A stretch of DNA of 64,000 nt from Palaemon carinicauda (taxonomy: Eukaryota; Arthropoda; Malacostraca; Decapoda; Palaemonidae): the NCBI RefSeq assembly GCF_036898095.1, contig NC_090736.1:10713395-10777394 (forward strand), read 5' to 3'. Below are positions 52,685 through 64,000 of the stretch, in pieces. Position 1 is the stretch's first letter. Every line of letters begins with the position of its first letter. Both the position numbers and the translations under genes were made by a program. The notes under the pieces were generated by a model, which was not told the DNA's origin, ran no database searches, and saw nothing but the letters and a program-made list of their open reading frames with translations.

Positions 52685-54570
52685 CAGGAGGGCTATTATT
52701 GTTATTATTACCAGCTAAGCTACAACCCTGGTTGGAAAAGGAGGATGCTATAAGCCCAAGAGGTCCATTAGGAAAAAATAGCACAGTGAGAAAATGAAAT
52801 TAAATAAATTACATGAGAAGTAATAATTGATTAATATAAAATATTTAAACATCTGTAACATTGTTCAAATAGATCTGTCATATAACTATGAAGAGATATT
52901 TTTGTCAGCCTGTTCAACATAAAAACATTTGCTGCAAGTTTGAACGGCCAAAGTCCCACTTATTCAATAGCCCAAATAGGATGGTCATCACACTATCCAG
53001 TCACAGCTGGAATAAAACTTCTACAATACTGTGTAGTATTAAGCTTCACAATGGAGAGGGCATGACTTAGAATTACCTGCATACTTAGTAGTACATACAG
53101 GGTGGTAGTCTGGGAAAATTTGAGTGCAAAATAGGGCCAGAATTATGTAAAATCTTATGCAACATCCATAAAGAACTCTGAACAATGGTGTCAGAGATTG
53201 ATATCTAGATCAGGGATAAGAAATTTAATAGACAGTAATTTCATGTCCAATAAATTAAAATGAGATTCAGCAGCTGAAGACCAGACAGGAGAACAGTACT
53301 TGAAACAAGGAAGAATGAATGAATTAAAACACTTCAGAAAAGACTGATCATCAAAAATCTTGAAAGACTTTCGCAATAAACCGAATTTCTGTGCAATTGA
53401 AGAAAAGACAGACCAAATGTGTTTTTCAAAAGTAAATTTGCAATCGAGAATCACACCTAAAGTTAAGGAACGTTATCAATGCAGAGATCCAGATGTTAAT
53501 AAGCCAATGTCTTCAACCTACATACAATCATACTTTGAGTTTTGTTAGGATTCAACTTCACATCCCATATTTTGCACCATTCACTAATTTTAGTGAGATC
53601 TCTATTAAGGGATTCATTAACTCCAGATCTACATTCAGGAGATGGAATTGATGCAAGGGTAGTATCATCATCTGCATATGCAACAAGCTTGTTTTCTAAG
53701 AACATGTCAAGAGTATATGGTATGGAAAGTAATGAGCCAAGAACATCATCCTGAGGAACACCTGATAATACATTCTTGTATTCATTATGGTACCTACCAA
53801 CAACTCTTTGTGATCTATTACTTAAAAATTCAATAATGATGCTAAGGAAAGACCCACCCACTCACAACTGTTTGAGTTTGAAAACGAGGGTCTCATAATT
53901 AACAAAATGAAAGGCAGATGAAATAAGGCTAATCATATGAACTTCTTGGCCACAATCGAGGGAGTTCTGTACTGTATTGGAGATTGCAAGGGCTTTGTAT
54001 GCTCCAGGACCTTTACAAAAACCAAATTGTAAATTAGGGAACAGATGATTACCCTCAGTAAACCTACTTAGACGTTTTGCCAAAAGACGTTAGAAAAATT
54101 TAGATAATGTGTGATTTATGTAAATTGGGTGGGAATCAGTTGGAATTGAGCTATCACAAACACATTTACATATGATTAACATTACCAGTTCTCTAACAAG
54201 TGCTAAAAGAACCTCTTCATGGTAACTTTCAGAAAATGACATAACTTAAGGCTAAGCAATTGCAGTTTTTATGCCATTTGGGTTTACCTCCATAAACATC
54301 AAGGTCCATCAAGAGTGCTTTAATTTCACGAGACTTAAAAAACAAAACTAGTAGTTGGTTTAGCCTCAGGAAAACAAGAATGTGGAAGATCAAGTTTCTC
54401 ATTACTCTGCTTACTGTCATACACATCAGCCGAAGGTGCTGCCTTTTGCTTTGGATAGTCAGTGCTACAGCCATCTTGTTTAAGTAAAGAAGGAACTGTT
54501 ATGTCTACACCAAAGAATGCAGATTGAAGGGTAAACCACCATTTATGTTCCTGGTTTGTACCAGAAAGGT
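52685..54570 (-). pseudogene. Jockey-like LINE, RT region and 3' end, decayed
   Basis: On the reverse strand, from high to low coordinates: FPNLQFGFCKGPGAYKALAI (about 54030), the RT block SGVPQDDVLGSLL (consensus GVPQGSVLGPLL), KLVAYADDDTTLAS (YADD catalytic box, about 53700), WDVKLNPNKTQSMIV (about 53550), then FEKHIWSVFSSIAQKFGLLR (about 53400) and PCFKYCSPVWSSAAE. The 3' UTR with the shared tail (reverse complement of CTTTTCCAACCAGGG... at 52700-52790) ends in ATT repeats near 52690. Stops and frameshifts show it is inactive. Confidence 0.82.
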
Positions 54571-56904
54571 TTTCTTTTATGGTTAAATTGTATTCCTTTT
54601 CAGTTAAAGTAAAATGTCTTAGCTAAATATAGTTATTTCAAGTCAAATACAATATGTCACATTATTAATAAATGTATAACAAAGGATGCTTATGAACACA
54701 TACTTCAGCAGGCAAAGGGATATTATAATCCAGACTGCAAGCTTGTGTTCAATCTCAGAATCCATTGGACATATAGAGCTGACTGGATGACAGAGTTTCG
54801 ATGGTTTTGCAGTGAAGGACTTGAAATTATTATAAAGAGCAAGGATTGAGGAAAAGCTATCGAATCTTTAATGCACAGTACTAAGAACCCTTACTAACTT
54901 GTGCACCAGAACTGCCAGTCACAATGAGAAGAGTTAGCCTAGGATTTAAAATAAGGTGGGTTAGACTAGCCTTGCTGCCATTACCTGATGGCTCATTAGC
55001 CTTTTGAGATGCTCAAACAAAACAGAATTGGTTAAAAGCTTATGAAGCTCATTACTGTACTATTAATTACCGCAAGCTTGGTAATGGCTGGCATGGCATC
55101 AGATAGTCTAGTCCTCTTTTTCTTCTCCCCTGATTTAAAATACAATGATCTTTCACAATTTGAGTATTTTACCTGAAAACCTATTAACTGAAGATGAAGC
55201 TTCATAGGATTTGGAAGGGAACTACATTTTTCACAGCGGTTATTCAAATCACACTTTCCCCTGGTGTGTGACATAAAGAGAATAAGGATCATACATCAAG
55301 TATTAGTATATAGTATTTAATAACAAGTTTGTATAGAACTTCCTAAAGCACAAAATCACAATCTGGAAGTGCCAGTAAAGTGTCCACTCTAACCTGTCAA
55401 CAAGAGAAGTGGAAGGCAAAGTGATATGACTAACCTGTGCAGTATAATTGCCATATGCCACTATATGATCCTAATACTACACTAGAGGGTCAGGGCTATT
55501 ACTAAGAAAGAAAACTGGAAATTTTTAGTAATAATAGAATTCTATTTTTAACCAAGCTTCAAATCGGAAGCAGTATGAAGGATGGGGAGGTCCATAGTAA
55601 TAAAGTATAATCCAGAAACTGGAGGCTGAATTTCTTGAATCATCAAAGTATCAGCCTGTTATGTTTGCCTCTTTCCTACTTTAGTTTGGCCTCTCGGTTC
55701 TCTTCATCCTTTCCTCTTGTTCCCATCTAGTTCCATTCATAGCATATTTTGATACTATAAGGTCTTGGATATCCCTACACTCATTCATTTTCCCTCTCCA
55801 ATACTGTATGTTTGATCTTGGCAGATAATAATAATGTTATGCTGGCCAAACTTAGTCCTCTGTATTCTAATCTTATTACAGACATAGAACATTACAGAGT
55901 ATGCAATATCTCAACTCTGTATACCTATATTGAATATTAATCTAAAATCTGAATAGAAATCATTGTACCATTTCCAAAAATGGAGTGAAATTCTCTGTAT
56001 CAACACTACAAAAGGAGGAGTCACTTATGGTATGAGAGGGCTAGTCATACAAATCCACTCCCTATCCTCAGCTTTTAAAATTTGTAAAACAAAGTTTCAC
56101 TTTCAGAGCATGTGGGCCAATGAACATTGTGCTAGCCTAATTAAAATATAGTTTATTCAATGTTGTCCAATTTGTAAAGAATATGTCTTACTATTCTGTA
56201 TGTGTAAACTAAAGAAAAGTTCCATTAGTAAAGGAAGTTGTCAGTCTTAGAAGTACCCCCTGTTTGGTACCTTGAACAATCAATGACTGTATGTAACCAT
56301 GTGTTCATCATTGATTGTTCTGATTATATAAATTTTTCATGCCGCTTCATATTGTTCTTCAATTTTTGAGGTGTTTTTATTATATGATATTAATCATTAC
56401 CATTACTGTTCAAGTTTTCTCCCCATCAGTTTTCAGGTTTATCTGTGTAAATGTAAAATGAATTCCATCCTGTTATTGATATTTGATAGTATTAAGACAG
56501 GTTTAGATAAGTTTTGTCTAATGGTTAACCCATGTAAAGTTTCATTGAAAAAATAGTTAGCTTCATCCTGTAGTATATTTACAAATATCCTTCAGAGCTG
56601 ATAGTCAGTTTTATGGTTTTTCTTAAATTGCATTCAAAGGTCATTAGTAAATTATTTTTTGTAACACCTTGTACTGTTAACAGTAGGTTTTTATAGCTGA
56701 AAATTATTGAAAGCTCTGTTTCATCAAAATATTTCCCCTTAAAGTAGAATTTATATTGTTTGAAAGTCAGTGGGTTTAATTCATAAGATTTTTTCCTTAC
56801 ACATATTTTCAACTTTGAAGGAGACATTTCTCTTGTTTTTTTATCTACCTACAGGGTTAGGTTTAGCAACTACTGCTAGCTATTCTTAAATTTAGTAGGT
56901 AGTA
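54571..56904. other. BTAF1 intron with a diverged repeat S copy
   Basis: About 54700-54990 resembles repeat S (AAGAACCCTTACTAACTTG, GTTAGCCTAGGATTTAAAAT). The rest is AT-rich with no recognised protein. Short ORFs here look like chance. Confidence 0.35.
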
Positions 56905-57560
56905 AGTTGGTCAGGGCACCAGCTACCCGGTGACCCGTTGAGATACTACCACTAGAGAGTTATGGCATCTTTTGACTGGCCAGACAGTACTATATTGGGT
57001 CGTTCTTTCTGGTTACGGTTCATTTTCCCGGTGCCTATACACACACCGAATAGTCTAGCCTATTCTTTACATATTCTCCTCTGTCCTCATATACCTGATA
57101 ACACTGAGATTACCAAACAATTCTTCTTCACCCAAGGGGCTACTGTACTGTAATTGTTCAGTAACAACTTTCCTCTTGGTAAGGGTAGGAGAGAGACTTT
57201 TGCTATGTTAAGCAGCTCTTCTAGGAGAAGGGTACTCCAAAATCAAACCATTGTTCTCTAGTCTTGGGTAGTGCCATAGCCTCTGTACCATGCTCTTCCA
57301 ATGTCTTGGGTTAGAGTTCTCTTGCTTGAGGGTACACTCGGGCATACTATTCTATCTTATTTCTCTTTCTCTTGTTTTGTTTAAGTTTATATAGTTTATT
57401 TAGGAGATATTTATTTTAATTTTGTTACTCTTCTTGAAATTTTTATTTTTCCTTGCTTCCTTTCCTCACTGGGCTATTTTCTCTGTTGGAGCAGGAGCCC
57501 CCAGGCTTATAGCATCCTGCTTTACCAACTAGGGTTGTAGCTTAGCAAGTAATAATAATG
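56905..57560 (+). repeat. Dispersed repeat R, copy 2 (LINE-type 3' tail)
   Basis: Very similar to the reverse complement of 60775-61445: GGTCAGGGCACCAGC, TTGAGATACTAC, GACTGGCCAGACAGTACTA, CTCCAAAATCAAACCATTGT, GGGTAGTGCCATAGCCTCTG. It ends CTCACTGGGCTATTTTCTC, GCTTATAGCATCCTGCTTT and a short AAT tail. Confidence 0.85.
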
Positions 57561-60499
57561 ATAAAAATGGCTATATTTTTTCTAAGGATTGCAATACGTA
57601 TTCAGTTCTTATAAACTTCCCCAAACGTTCATATTGCTTCTTCTCCAGAAGTGCATTTTATCGATGTTTACCCCAAAAATTTATCAAAAGCTTTTAACAT
57701 TTTCTTATCTTTCAAAAGATACACACCCCATTTACGTACTGGAATGAGACAATCTAGCGGTTAATGGTAAATAGTATTCTGGGAGTTACTCTTTCTTCCG
57801 TTTTCTCCATCAAAGTGAGTCTTCAAGATGTATATCTTTTCCCTTCTATCACTAAAGTAACCCTTCTTAAATTTTATTGTTATTGGTGATGTATCAGCTC
57901 AGCCGGTAAGTTGAATCATATCATCTCTCGGGATGACAGCGAGTTTCTGTTCGCTTGCAAGCTCATCACATGTTTACTTTAGTGGGGTAATTCCTGATAC
58001 TCATATTTTTCATAACCCCTATGAGTTTGGCTGTATAAGACTTCAATATTATAGAAGCATTTTGTATTTAGTTATTATATAAGGAATATAGTTTATAACA
58101 GTAATGAGGTTAATTCTTAAATTATATCAGTAATTCTCAGGAAGTGCCATTACATATGCTAAGCCCTTTGGCCATGAGCCTCAGTATATGCATATCACTA
58201 AGGTGCTAGTTGTTAACAAGGTTAGTGTTAGGACTTAACATGCTGGAAAACTTACTATAAAACTAACTTTTTGAGTTTAAGGAAAGTCCTGATGTGGCTT
58301 TTTCATCAGAGTATACAGAGACAGCTGTCTAAATATACCTTTCACTTCCTTCATTTCATTATGAAAAAGTCATTATGTAGTTATCATTTATACTAAGAAT
58401 GGCCAACTTGGTTTAGAGTTTCACTAAATTAGTTTGATTAAAAATTCAAGTTTCTTTGTCTCAAGACTAATTATTTCCTAACTTTGTTATAGAGTATAAT
58501 GCTATCTTTTGAGCTCATCATTACAAGTAATAAACAAATCTTTAATATATGTTTTAAAAGCTAATTAAGTCACTGCTTGGTAGGTAGGATATAGGAAGAG
58601 CTCTTGAAACACTTTAATTTGCAGTTAATTATAGACTTTCAGAAGACTTCCTTTGAGCAGAAAAGGCCAGGCTCATGTATAGAAAGAATGATGACAGTAT
58701 TACTACTCTAATACAGTACTTTGTATTTACTACAGCCTAATTAGTTTGGTTGTTGTTATACTGTGTTGCAAATTTAACACCTTTTTTTGGTAGCTCAGAA
58801 ATCCACTTAGTTCTATATTCAGAGTAATGTTTCAGACCTGACCTATTCAATTTCAAACCCTAACCCATATGCATAAGTGGTAACTAATGGTCCTACTACA
58901 CCTTCAGTAATTGCTCTGATGGTACTCGGTTTATCCCAGGTTCAAGATCCTATCACAGAGCCTCAAATTTTTTATTTGTTTTGTGCCCTTCCGCAGTATA
59001 AACAATGAGGCCTGATTGCTACTCAGGTGGCTAACCCTCCTGAAATGCTATATGTTCTTGACAGTCATTGATGGAAGTGTTTTGTCATGTTCTTGATCAG
59101 TTAGTTTAAAAGGTAGATACCCTTTTAACAAAAGGAAAATCTAGAATTGTACACATTCCCCCCTTTTACTGTGATCTAGCAGTTGTGAAAAGTTAAAAGC
59201 TTTCTGTGAACCACAATGTCTCCTAACAGCCCTGATCATGACACATGGGAAATATGTGGAACGGGATCATCTGCTGTCGAGTGCAAAAGAAGGTTGTATC
59301 ATCAATCTGTTCCGCCGAACCATTTCAGAGGTGGTTCAACAAAACACATTTGTTTTACATCAAATTACCTGAGAACTTTCGATGACATTATTGAACCCAG
59401 GGTCTTTACAACCATCTGAATAGTCCTCTATTAGTCTTAAAGATAGTTTACTTTTATTTTTGTTTCAAATATAATAGTTTACTTATTTTTATGACTTTCA
59501 GTTTAAGAATGTGTCAATAATTAGAGCTACTTAGGTTCACTCGGTTAAAAGTTTTTAAGGTGCCTTTTTAGGAAAAGAATTTCCATTAAAAAAGTTCTTT
59601 TTTAAATAATCTCCAATCAACTTTTATAGAGTAAAGATCAATGCTTAATTTGGTTCTGAAGCATCTAAAATTGGTACTTAAGCATCTTGGAATAGACATC
59701 TGCTTTTAGGTAATATAATGGATATATTTATCCTTGTTAGGATAGGCCGTCAGTAATCCTGTCTCATTGTCAGGTTGGGCATGTGATTTTACGTTTGTAG
59801 TAGGTGCAGTTTTGAATCTGGGAAACTTGCACTTACAGATTTGACAGCAAATGCATTATATGCAAAACAATCTTTTAAATTTTGAAGTTGAGCTTTGGAA
59901 GTTCAAGTTGATAGTCTTTTTTGCCTTTATTTAGAGCTAAATTGTAAAGACTTTAAGTCTGTTACAATTTCTTATCTCAATTCCACTTATTAGAACGGTT
60001 GGAAGTATTTCATCTGAGGATAGTGATCCTTATCAATTAAGAGATGTTCAGTATATTATGAACCAACTATGCCGTTAATTTACTATGTGAGCTTAGAATC
60101 TCAATCTGTCCTCTAAGAGGCAGTGTTATTTCTTGTTGAAGGTTTGGACTCAAGACCTCAGCAAGTCTGGATCCAAATCTTATAAACCTTGAAGGTTAAG
60201 GTTCTATACATTAGGAGTAAATTTTTCTTTGGAAAGAATTGTAGTGACAGCTCAATAACACATAAGTTTAGTGTTAGAAGAACATTATTTTGAGAAATCC
60301 TGACTTTCTTATTGAGATTACTGCCCTCTAGGTTCTATTGTGGGTGCTGCTATGGCCTTCTGAATTTCTTGAATGAAATCAATTTATAATTTTTTATATT
60401 TAGATATTGTTAGAAAAACAATTTGGAACCCTATTAACAAACTGTATTAATACCATTCCTATTAATTTCTAGACCTCCTGAGTAGAATTTTAATCAGGT
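57561..60499. other. BTAF1 intron, nothing firmly recognised
   Basis: A long AT-rich stretch without known coding sequence. A 67-codon frame at 59216-59419 has no similarity I recognise. A B-box-like GGTTCAAGATCC near 58940 could belong to an old tRNA-derived SINE. Confidence 0.35.
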
Positions 60500-60660
60500 T
60501 ATACATTCAAACTTTGTTGATCTATACCTTTTCTTCACTGGCATCCCTCCTCCATCAGAGGACGGGAGTCAGCTATATAAACACCAGGGGAGGTTTATAA
60601 AAAAAAATAATTTCAATAATAGATTTTTCTCTTTCACCTTAAGTTTGTGCCCACCCGCAT
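60500..60660 (+). repeat. Possible DIRS relic (ICR-like)
   Basis: GGGAGTCAGCTATATAAACA then CCAGGGGAGGTTTATAAAAA resembles the ICR first half of copies A and C (GTGAATCAGCTA...ATTCACCGG). No recombinase remnant was recognised beside it. Confidence 0.35.
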
Positions 60661-60770
60661 TTCCACTAAATTTGAGATGTCAAGGATTAGGGAATAATTT
60701 TGACTTCATAACTGAAGAAAGGGCAACTCTTAGCATGCTACTTACTATTAACTGCTAGATTGTCTCATTA

Positions 60771-60774
<4 letters not shown>

Positions 60775-60825
<51 letters not shown>

Positions 60826-61445
60826 AATAATAATTGCTAAACTATAACCCTTATTGGAAAAGCAGAATGCTATAAGCACAGGGGCAAATAGCCCAGTGAG
60901 GAAAGGAAAGAAGGAAAAATAAAATATTTCAAGAACATTAACATTGAATATCTCTCATATAAACTATAAAAACTTGCACAGAACGAGAGGAAGATAAATA
61001 AGCTAGAATAGTGTGCCTGATTGTACCCTCAAGTCAGAAAACTCTAACCCAAGACAGTGGAAGACCATGGTACAGAGGCTATGGCACTACCCAAGACTAG
61101 AGAACAATGGTTTGATTTTGGAGTGTCCTTCTCGTACTAGAGCTGCTTACCATAGCTAAAAAGTCTCTTCTACCCTTACCAGGAGGAAAGTGGCCACTGT
61201 ACAATTACAGTGCAGTAAACCCTTGTTTGAAGAAGAATTTTGGTAATCTCAGTGTTGTCAGGTGTACGAGGAGAGAAGAGAATATGTAAAGAATATGCCA
61301 GACTATTTGATGTGTGTGTAGCCAAAGGGAAAATGAATCGTAGCCAGAGAGAAGGATCCAATGTAGTACTGTCTGGCTAGTCAAAGGACCCCATAACTCG
61401 AGCAGTAGTATCTCAACGGGGGGCTGGTGCCCTGGCCAACTTATT
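60775..61445 (-). repeat. Dispersed repeat R, copy 3 (reverse strand) with (ATT)n tail
   Basis: Inverted relative to 56905-57560, starting with a long ATT tract (60773-60822) and the reverse complement of the LINE-type tail (CAGTGAGGAAAGGAAAG at about 60893-60909). Copies 2 and 3 are more alike than either is to copy 1. Confidence 0.85.
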
Positions 61446-61778
61446 ACTATAAAAACATTGATAAAACAAGTTTCTGGAGAAGAAGCAATATGAATGTCAG
61501 ATAATATAGAAAGACATTTTTTTTATCAAAATTCGGTTTTAATTCAGATACAGTATTCAACTGCAATTTATCTCACTTTTGTTCCTTGATCCTGAAGCTT
61601 CACTGAACTGTAAATGTCTCCTGTTTATGGAAAAAGAAATGACTTAAGGAATTTGGTCACTCAAGCATTTGGCATTAAGAAAGATAAGCATAATTTTGAT
61701 GGTTAATTTTTTTTTCATTGATAGAAGTCTGAGTTAAGAAAACCGTATAATTTACATTTTTTTTTTTTAATTTTACAG
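61446..61778. other. BTAF1 intron, nothing recognised
   Basis: AT-rich, ending TTTTACAG at the exon j acceptor. Confidence 0.45.
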
Positions 61779-61860
61779 ATTACAGAAGTTCAAGGTGATG
61801 ACAGCAAATACTGTCATAAGTCAAGAGAATTCAAGTTTGCTGAGCATGGGGACACATCAG
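61779..61860 (+). CDS. BTAF1: BTAF1 exon j: after motif VI
   Basis: The first base completes Gly, then LQKFKVMTANTVISQENSSL and LSMGTHQ, the conserved BTAF1 stretch after the ATPase. It ends CAG|GTAGGT in phase 0. In relatives the next residues are LLDLF-type and then the C-terminus. No such exon is visible downstream, so the last exon(s) lie beyond 64000. Confidence 0.95.
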
Positions 61861-62680
61861 GTAGGTGTAAATTTATATATATATTTTTTCACCCTTTTGT
61901 TGTAAAAATGGTTTAAATGTCTGATAATTTTTATGCTGCTTGCTTTATTATTAACATTATAATGTTTACTTCTGAGATTATTCACCTTTTATATATTCTG
62001 CTGTACAGCAGAAACTGTCGGAACGGGATATTATACCATAGATGAAATTCCAGATGACTCTTCCCCCTAACAAAGTTTGGACTAAATTGAATTGGATAAG
62101 TGTCTTTGAAGGATTCAGTTCTACTGTTGTTTTTTTTTAATTTATTTATCCACATGTTGAGTCTTGATCTAGTACAACCGTATTACCTTACAAGAGCACT
62201 TTCCAAATATTCCATGAATAGAAAACACTTCCTCTGGATAGTAATGCATCTGAGACACTTATCTTCTGATGATAGGTAATTTCCATTATGAAAATGTTAA
62301 ACAATACTGGTAATTGTTTCATTTTGTTCCAAGAAACTGCTTCCTTCAGAAGGGTGATAATTTCCCTCATAAATCAAAATACTTTTTAACTATATATAGG
62401 TAGCCATTGATCTTTGCAGGGGTTAGATGACACAGATCTTTGTGAAGATCAAGACCCTATGAAATATTGGTGCCCTATGGTCAGTCAATTCAAAACCTCC
62501 CCAACCAACTGACTACTGCCTACTTGTAGTCGAATTCAAAACCTCCTCAACCAACTGACTATTGCCTACTTGTAGTCGATTAACGCTTGATGATTCGCTA
62601 GGGTGCATTATTTTCTCATAGTTCACTAACTTTACCGTAGATTATTTTACTGTCATGGTACTGTACAAATTCCTACACAA
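61861..62680. other. BTAF1 intron, nothing recognised
   Basis: AT-rich intron. A 38-base direct repeat (TCAAAACCTCC-CAACCAACTGACTA) occurs at about 62488-62520 and 62530-62562. No exon matching the BTAF1 C-terminus was found. Confidence 0.45.
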
Positions 62681-64000
62681 AATACAAACCTTATATTATC
62701 TACATAGAATAAATCAGTGCAAGCTGGCATATGGCTATAAAAACATAACCTGGTGTCAAAAACTATGGTAGCATGGTAGCGGGGAGAAGCAACCCCACCC
62801 CCCCTGCTCACTTCTTCACTTTCATCTCAGCTGTGGTTGAAGATAAATGTCTCCTTTCATGTTCTATGGCTTGGCTAAAAATTAAATTTTCCCTTTTCTT
62901 TTTTTAGATATGATTTGGTGTATGACCTTGATGTTGCATGACATGAGTTTGCTTAGGTAAGGCAGGCTGCTTCTTCGTGGACTTCCTCGAAGTCCAAAAC
63001 ATCTCAACTTCTTTCTCTCTCCCCTGGTACCCTCCTCTCTGACTCTGTTTGTTTGGTCTCCTCCAGAGAACACTTGAGTAAGTGATGGTCGTTTGACTCT
63101 GTCAATCTTTGAGTCAGGTCGCTCCTTCTCTTACCCTAGTGAAGTGGAAGATGGTTCCGCTCGGGGAGAAACTGAACACAAGATGCAGTGGCTGTCCTAG
63201 GGAATCTCGGTTCCCCCTAGAAGGACCGGGTTTGGAAGGTGTTGGGCAGGGGTGCACAGCGGGAGAATGTTTCTGCTCCTGTTGGGGTTGGCTTTAGCAC
63301 TTCCCTCTAAAGCCGCCTTCGAGGTCTTGTCCCCTCTGGACCTTCGTCCATCACGTATCCTTTCCCATCAGAGGAACTGCGGGGCGGTACTCTTTAGCTC
63401 GCTTTCCCTTAAGGGTCAGTGTGCTTGCTTAGCTTGCGTAACACGAATATCATCTTTGCTAGTCCGAGCACAGCAGGTAGCTTTCCGAGAGCAATGCAAC
63501 ACTTGCTCGCACTTGCAATCCAACCTTCTGTGTCTTGCTCACTCAGAGCTGAGTACGATCTACCTCACAAAATAAGTCGTGAGGCACAGTCTTGTGATCC
63601 TGTCAGCCCCGCTGCTTTTGTGAGCCACGATCCAATCTGCAATCGCTCATTGGATGCTACGTATTTCCTAGTGACCCATGATTGTCTGCAATCACCTGAC
63701 TCTACACCAGGGGAAGTTTGCATGGACAAGTTTTAAACTCCACTGGCACCATGCTAGCAGGCTCGCATTCCAGTTAAGGAGCAGTCCATCTGCGAGCCAG
63801 TAGCGCCAGGGTTGTCTCGTGAGGCTTCTTTTACAGAAGATCCATAAAGCAACGGCTTCCATTGTCGCTGCTTCTCACGATCCTAGGACAGACGCGATTC
63901 AGACTATTCCTGAGAAGGTAGCTGTATCTCTGTGACCCGCTGGCTCCCTCTGACTAGAGGTTGCGTTGTGCTGCTGCCTTTGCTGGTGTAACTAGTAACT
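62681..64000 (+). mobile_element. Probable retroelement (perhaps DIRS) running off the right edge
   Basis: GC content rises sharply from about 62760. An AT-rich block with AATACAAACCTTATATTATC at 62680-62700 resembles a DIRS outer end. Downstream, Ser/Pro/Leu-rich frames (SKSKTSQLLSLSPGTLLS near 62990, KATASIVAASHDPRTDAIQT near 63850) look like decayed Gag sequence, but none aligns convincingly with Gag A or B. Identification rests on composition and position only. Confidence 0.35.

Noticed and set aside
58890..58960. tRNA-like gene or Pol III boxes (AAGTGGTAACTAATGG and GGTTCAAGATCC)
   Set aside because: The spacing is roughly right, but no acceptor stem or cloverleaf could be formed by eye. 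At most it is an old tRNA-derived SINE.
59216..59419. 67-codon ORF
   Set aside because: No recognisable similarity, no splice context and no neighbouring coding sequence. Length is within chance expectation.
61981..62069. Possible final BTAF1 exon after TGTACAG (a short frame ending in TAA at 62067-62069)
   Set aside because: The reading does not resemble the conserved LLDLF-type BTAF1 C-terminus. I treat it as chance.
1..64000. CRISPR array, bacterial operon or phage-type system
   Set aside because: Repeats are microsatellites and transposon ends. Genes have introns with GT-AG borders, and there are no evenly spaced direct repeats with unique spacers.

Overview
The window is a piece of an animal nuclear genome, most likely a decapod crustacean. 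That is an inference from the mix of large introns, DIRS-like tyrosine-recombinase retrotransposons, pogo/Tigger transposons, non-LTR elements with (AAT)n tails and long GA/CT and ATT microsatellites. No species can be named from the sequence alone. There are no bacterial operons, no CRISPR array and no convincing RNA gene.

The only host gene I recognise is BTAF1 (Mot1/TAF172, the Snf2-type ATPase that removes TATA-binding protein from DNA). Ten consecutive + strand exons (7383-7517, 8260-8411, 8542-8683, 21462-21770, 30248-30397, 31015-31163, 35725-35856, 49521-49683, 52158-52294, 61779-61860) join in frame to exactly 517 codons. They cover the ATPase from just before motif I to just past motif VI. 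Earlier exons and the final exon(s) lie outside the window. About 97% of the gene span shown is intron.

The introns are packed with mobile DNA. (1) DIRS-like retrotransposons, coding strand the same as BTAF1 except where noted: the 3' end of one copy at 1-1223; a decayed relic at about 5444-6720; copy A at 9580-16458; copy B at 22634-29104; a lone terminal-repeat fragment of family B at 31351-31490; a reverse-strand RT relic at 36351-36483; copy C at 36631-47064; a possible relic near 60500; and possibly the start of another copy at the right edge. Copies A, B and C show the full DIRS layout: inverted terminal repeats, a Cys-rich Gag, RT/RNase H, tyrosine recombinase, and an internal complementary region (ICR) matching both element ends. 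All three are broken somewhere. (2) Pogo/Tigger DNA transposons: a TIGD1-like pseudogene element at 2325-5441; an apparently intact 3.9 kb element at 37118-41028 with TA duplications, nested inside DIRS copy C; a reverse-strand fragment at 18500-18930; and a lone TIR-like end near 48811. (3) Non-LTR retrotransposon relics at 16743-17590, 20030-20260, 20360-20806, 20865-21128 (-), 32946-33653 and 52685-54570 (-), plus a dispersed repeat (31650, 56905, 61445) that ends in the same 3' tail as the LINEs. (4) A TTAA-flanked candidate DNA transposon at 32871-34804 with a LINE nested in it.

The strongest leads are: the frame of the tyrosine recombinase stays open for about 550-590 codons across the whole RT/RNase H region in both copies A and B, including where the RT frame of B has three stops; a Gag N-terminal Cys/His motif has identical spacing in two divergent families; a 21-C run breaks Gag of copy B; and the pogo element nested in copy C looks intact.
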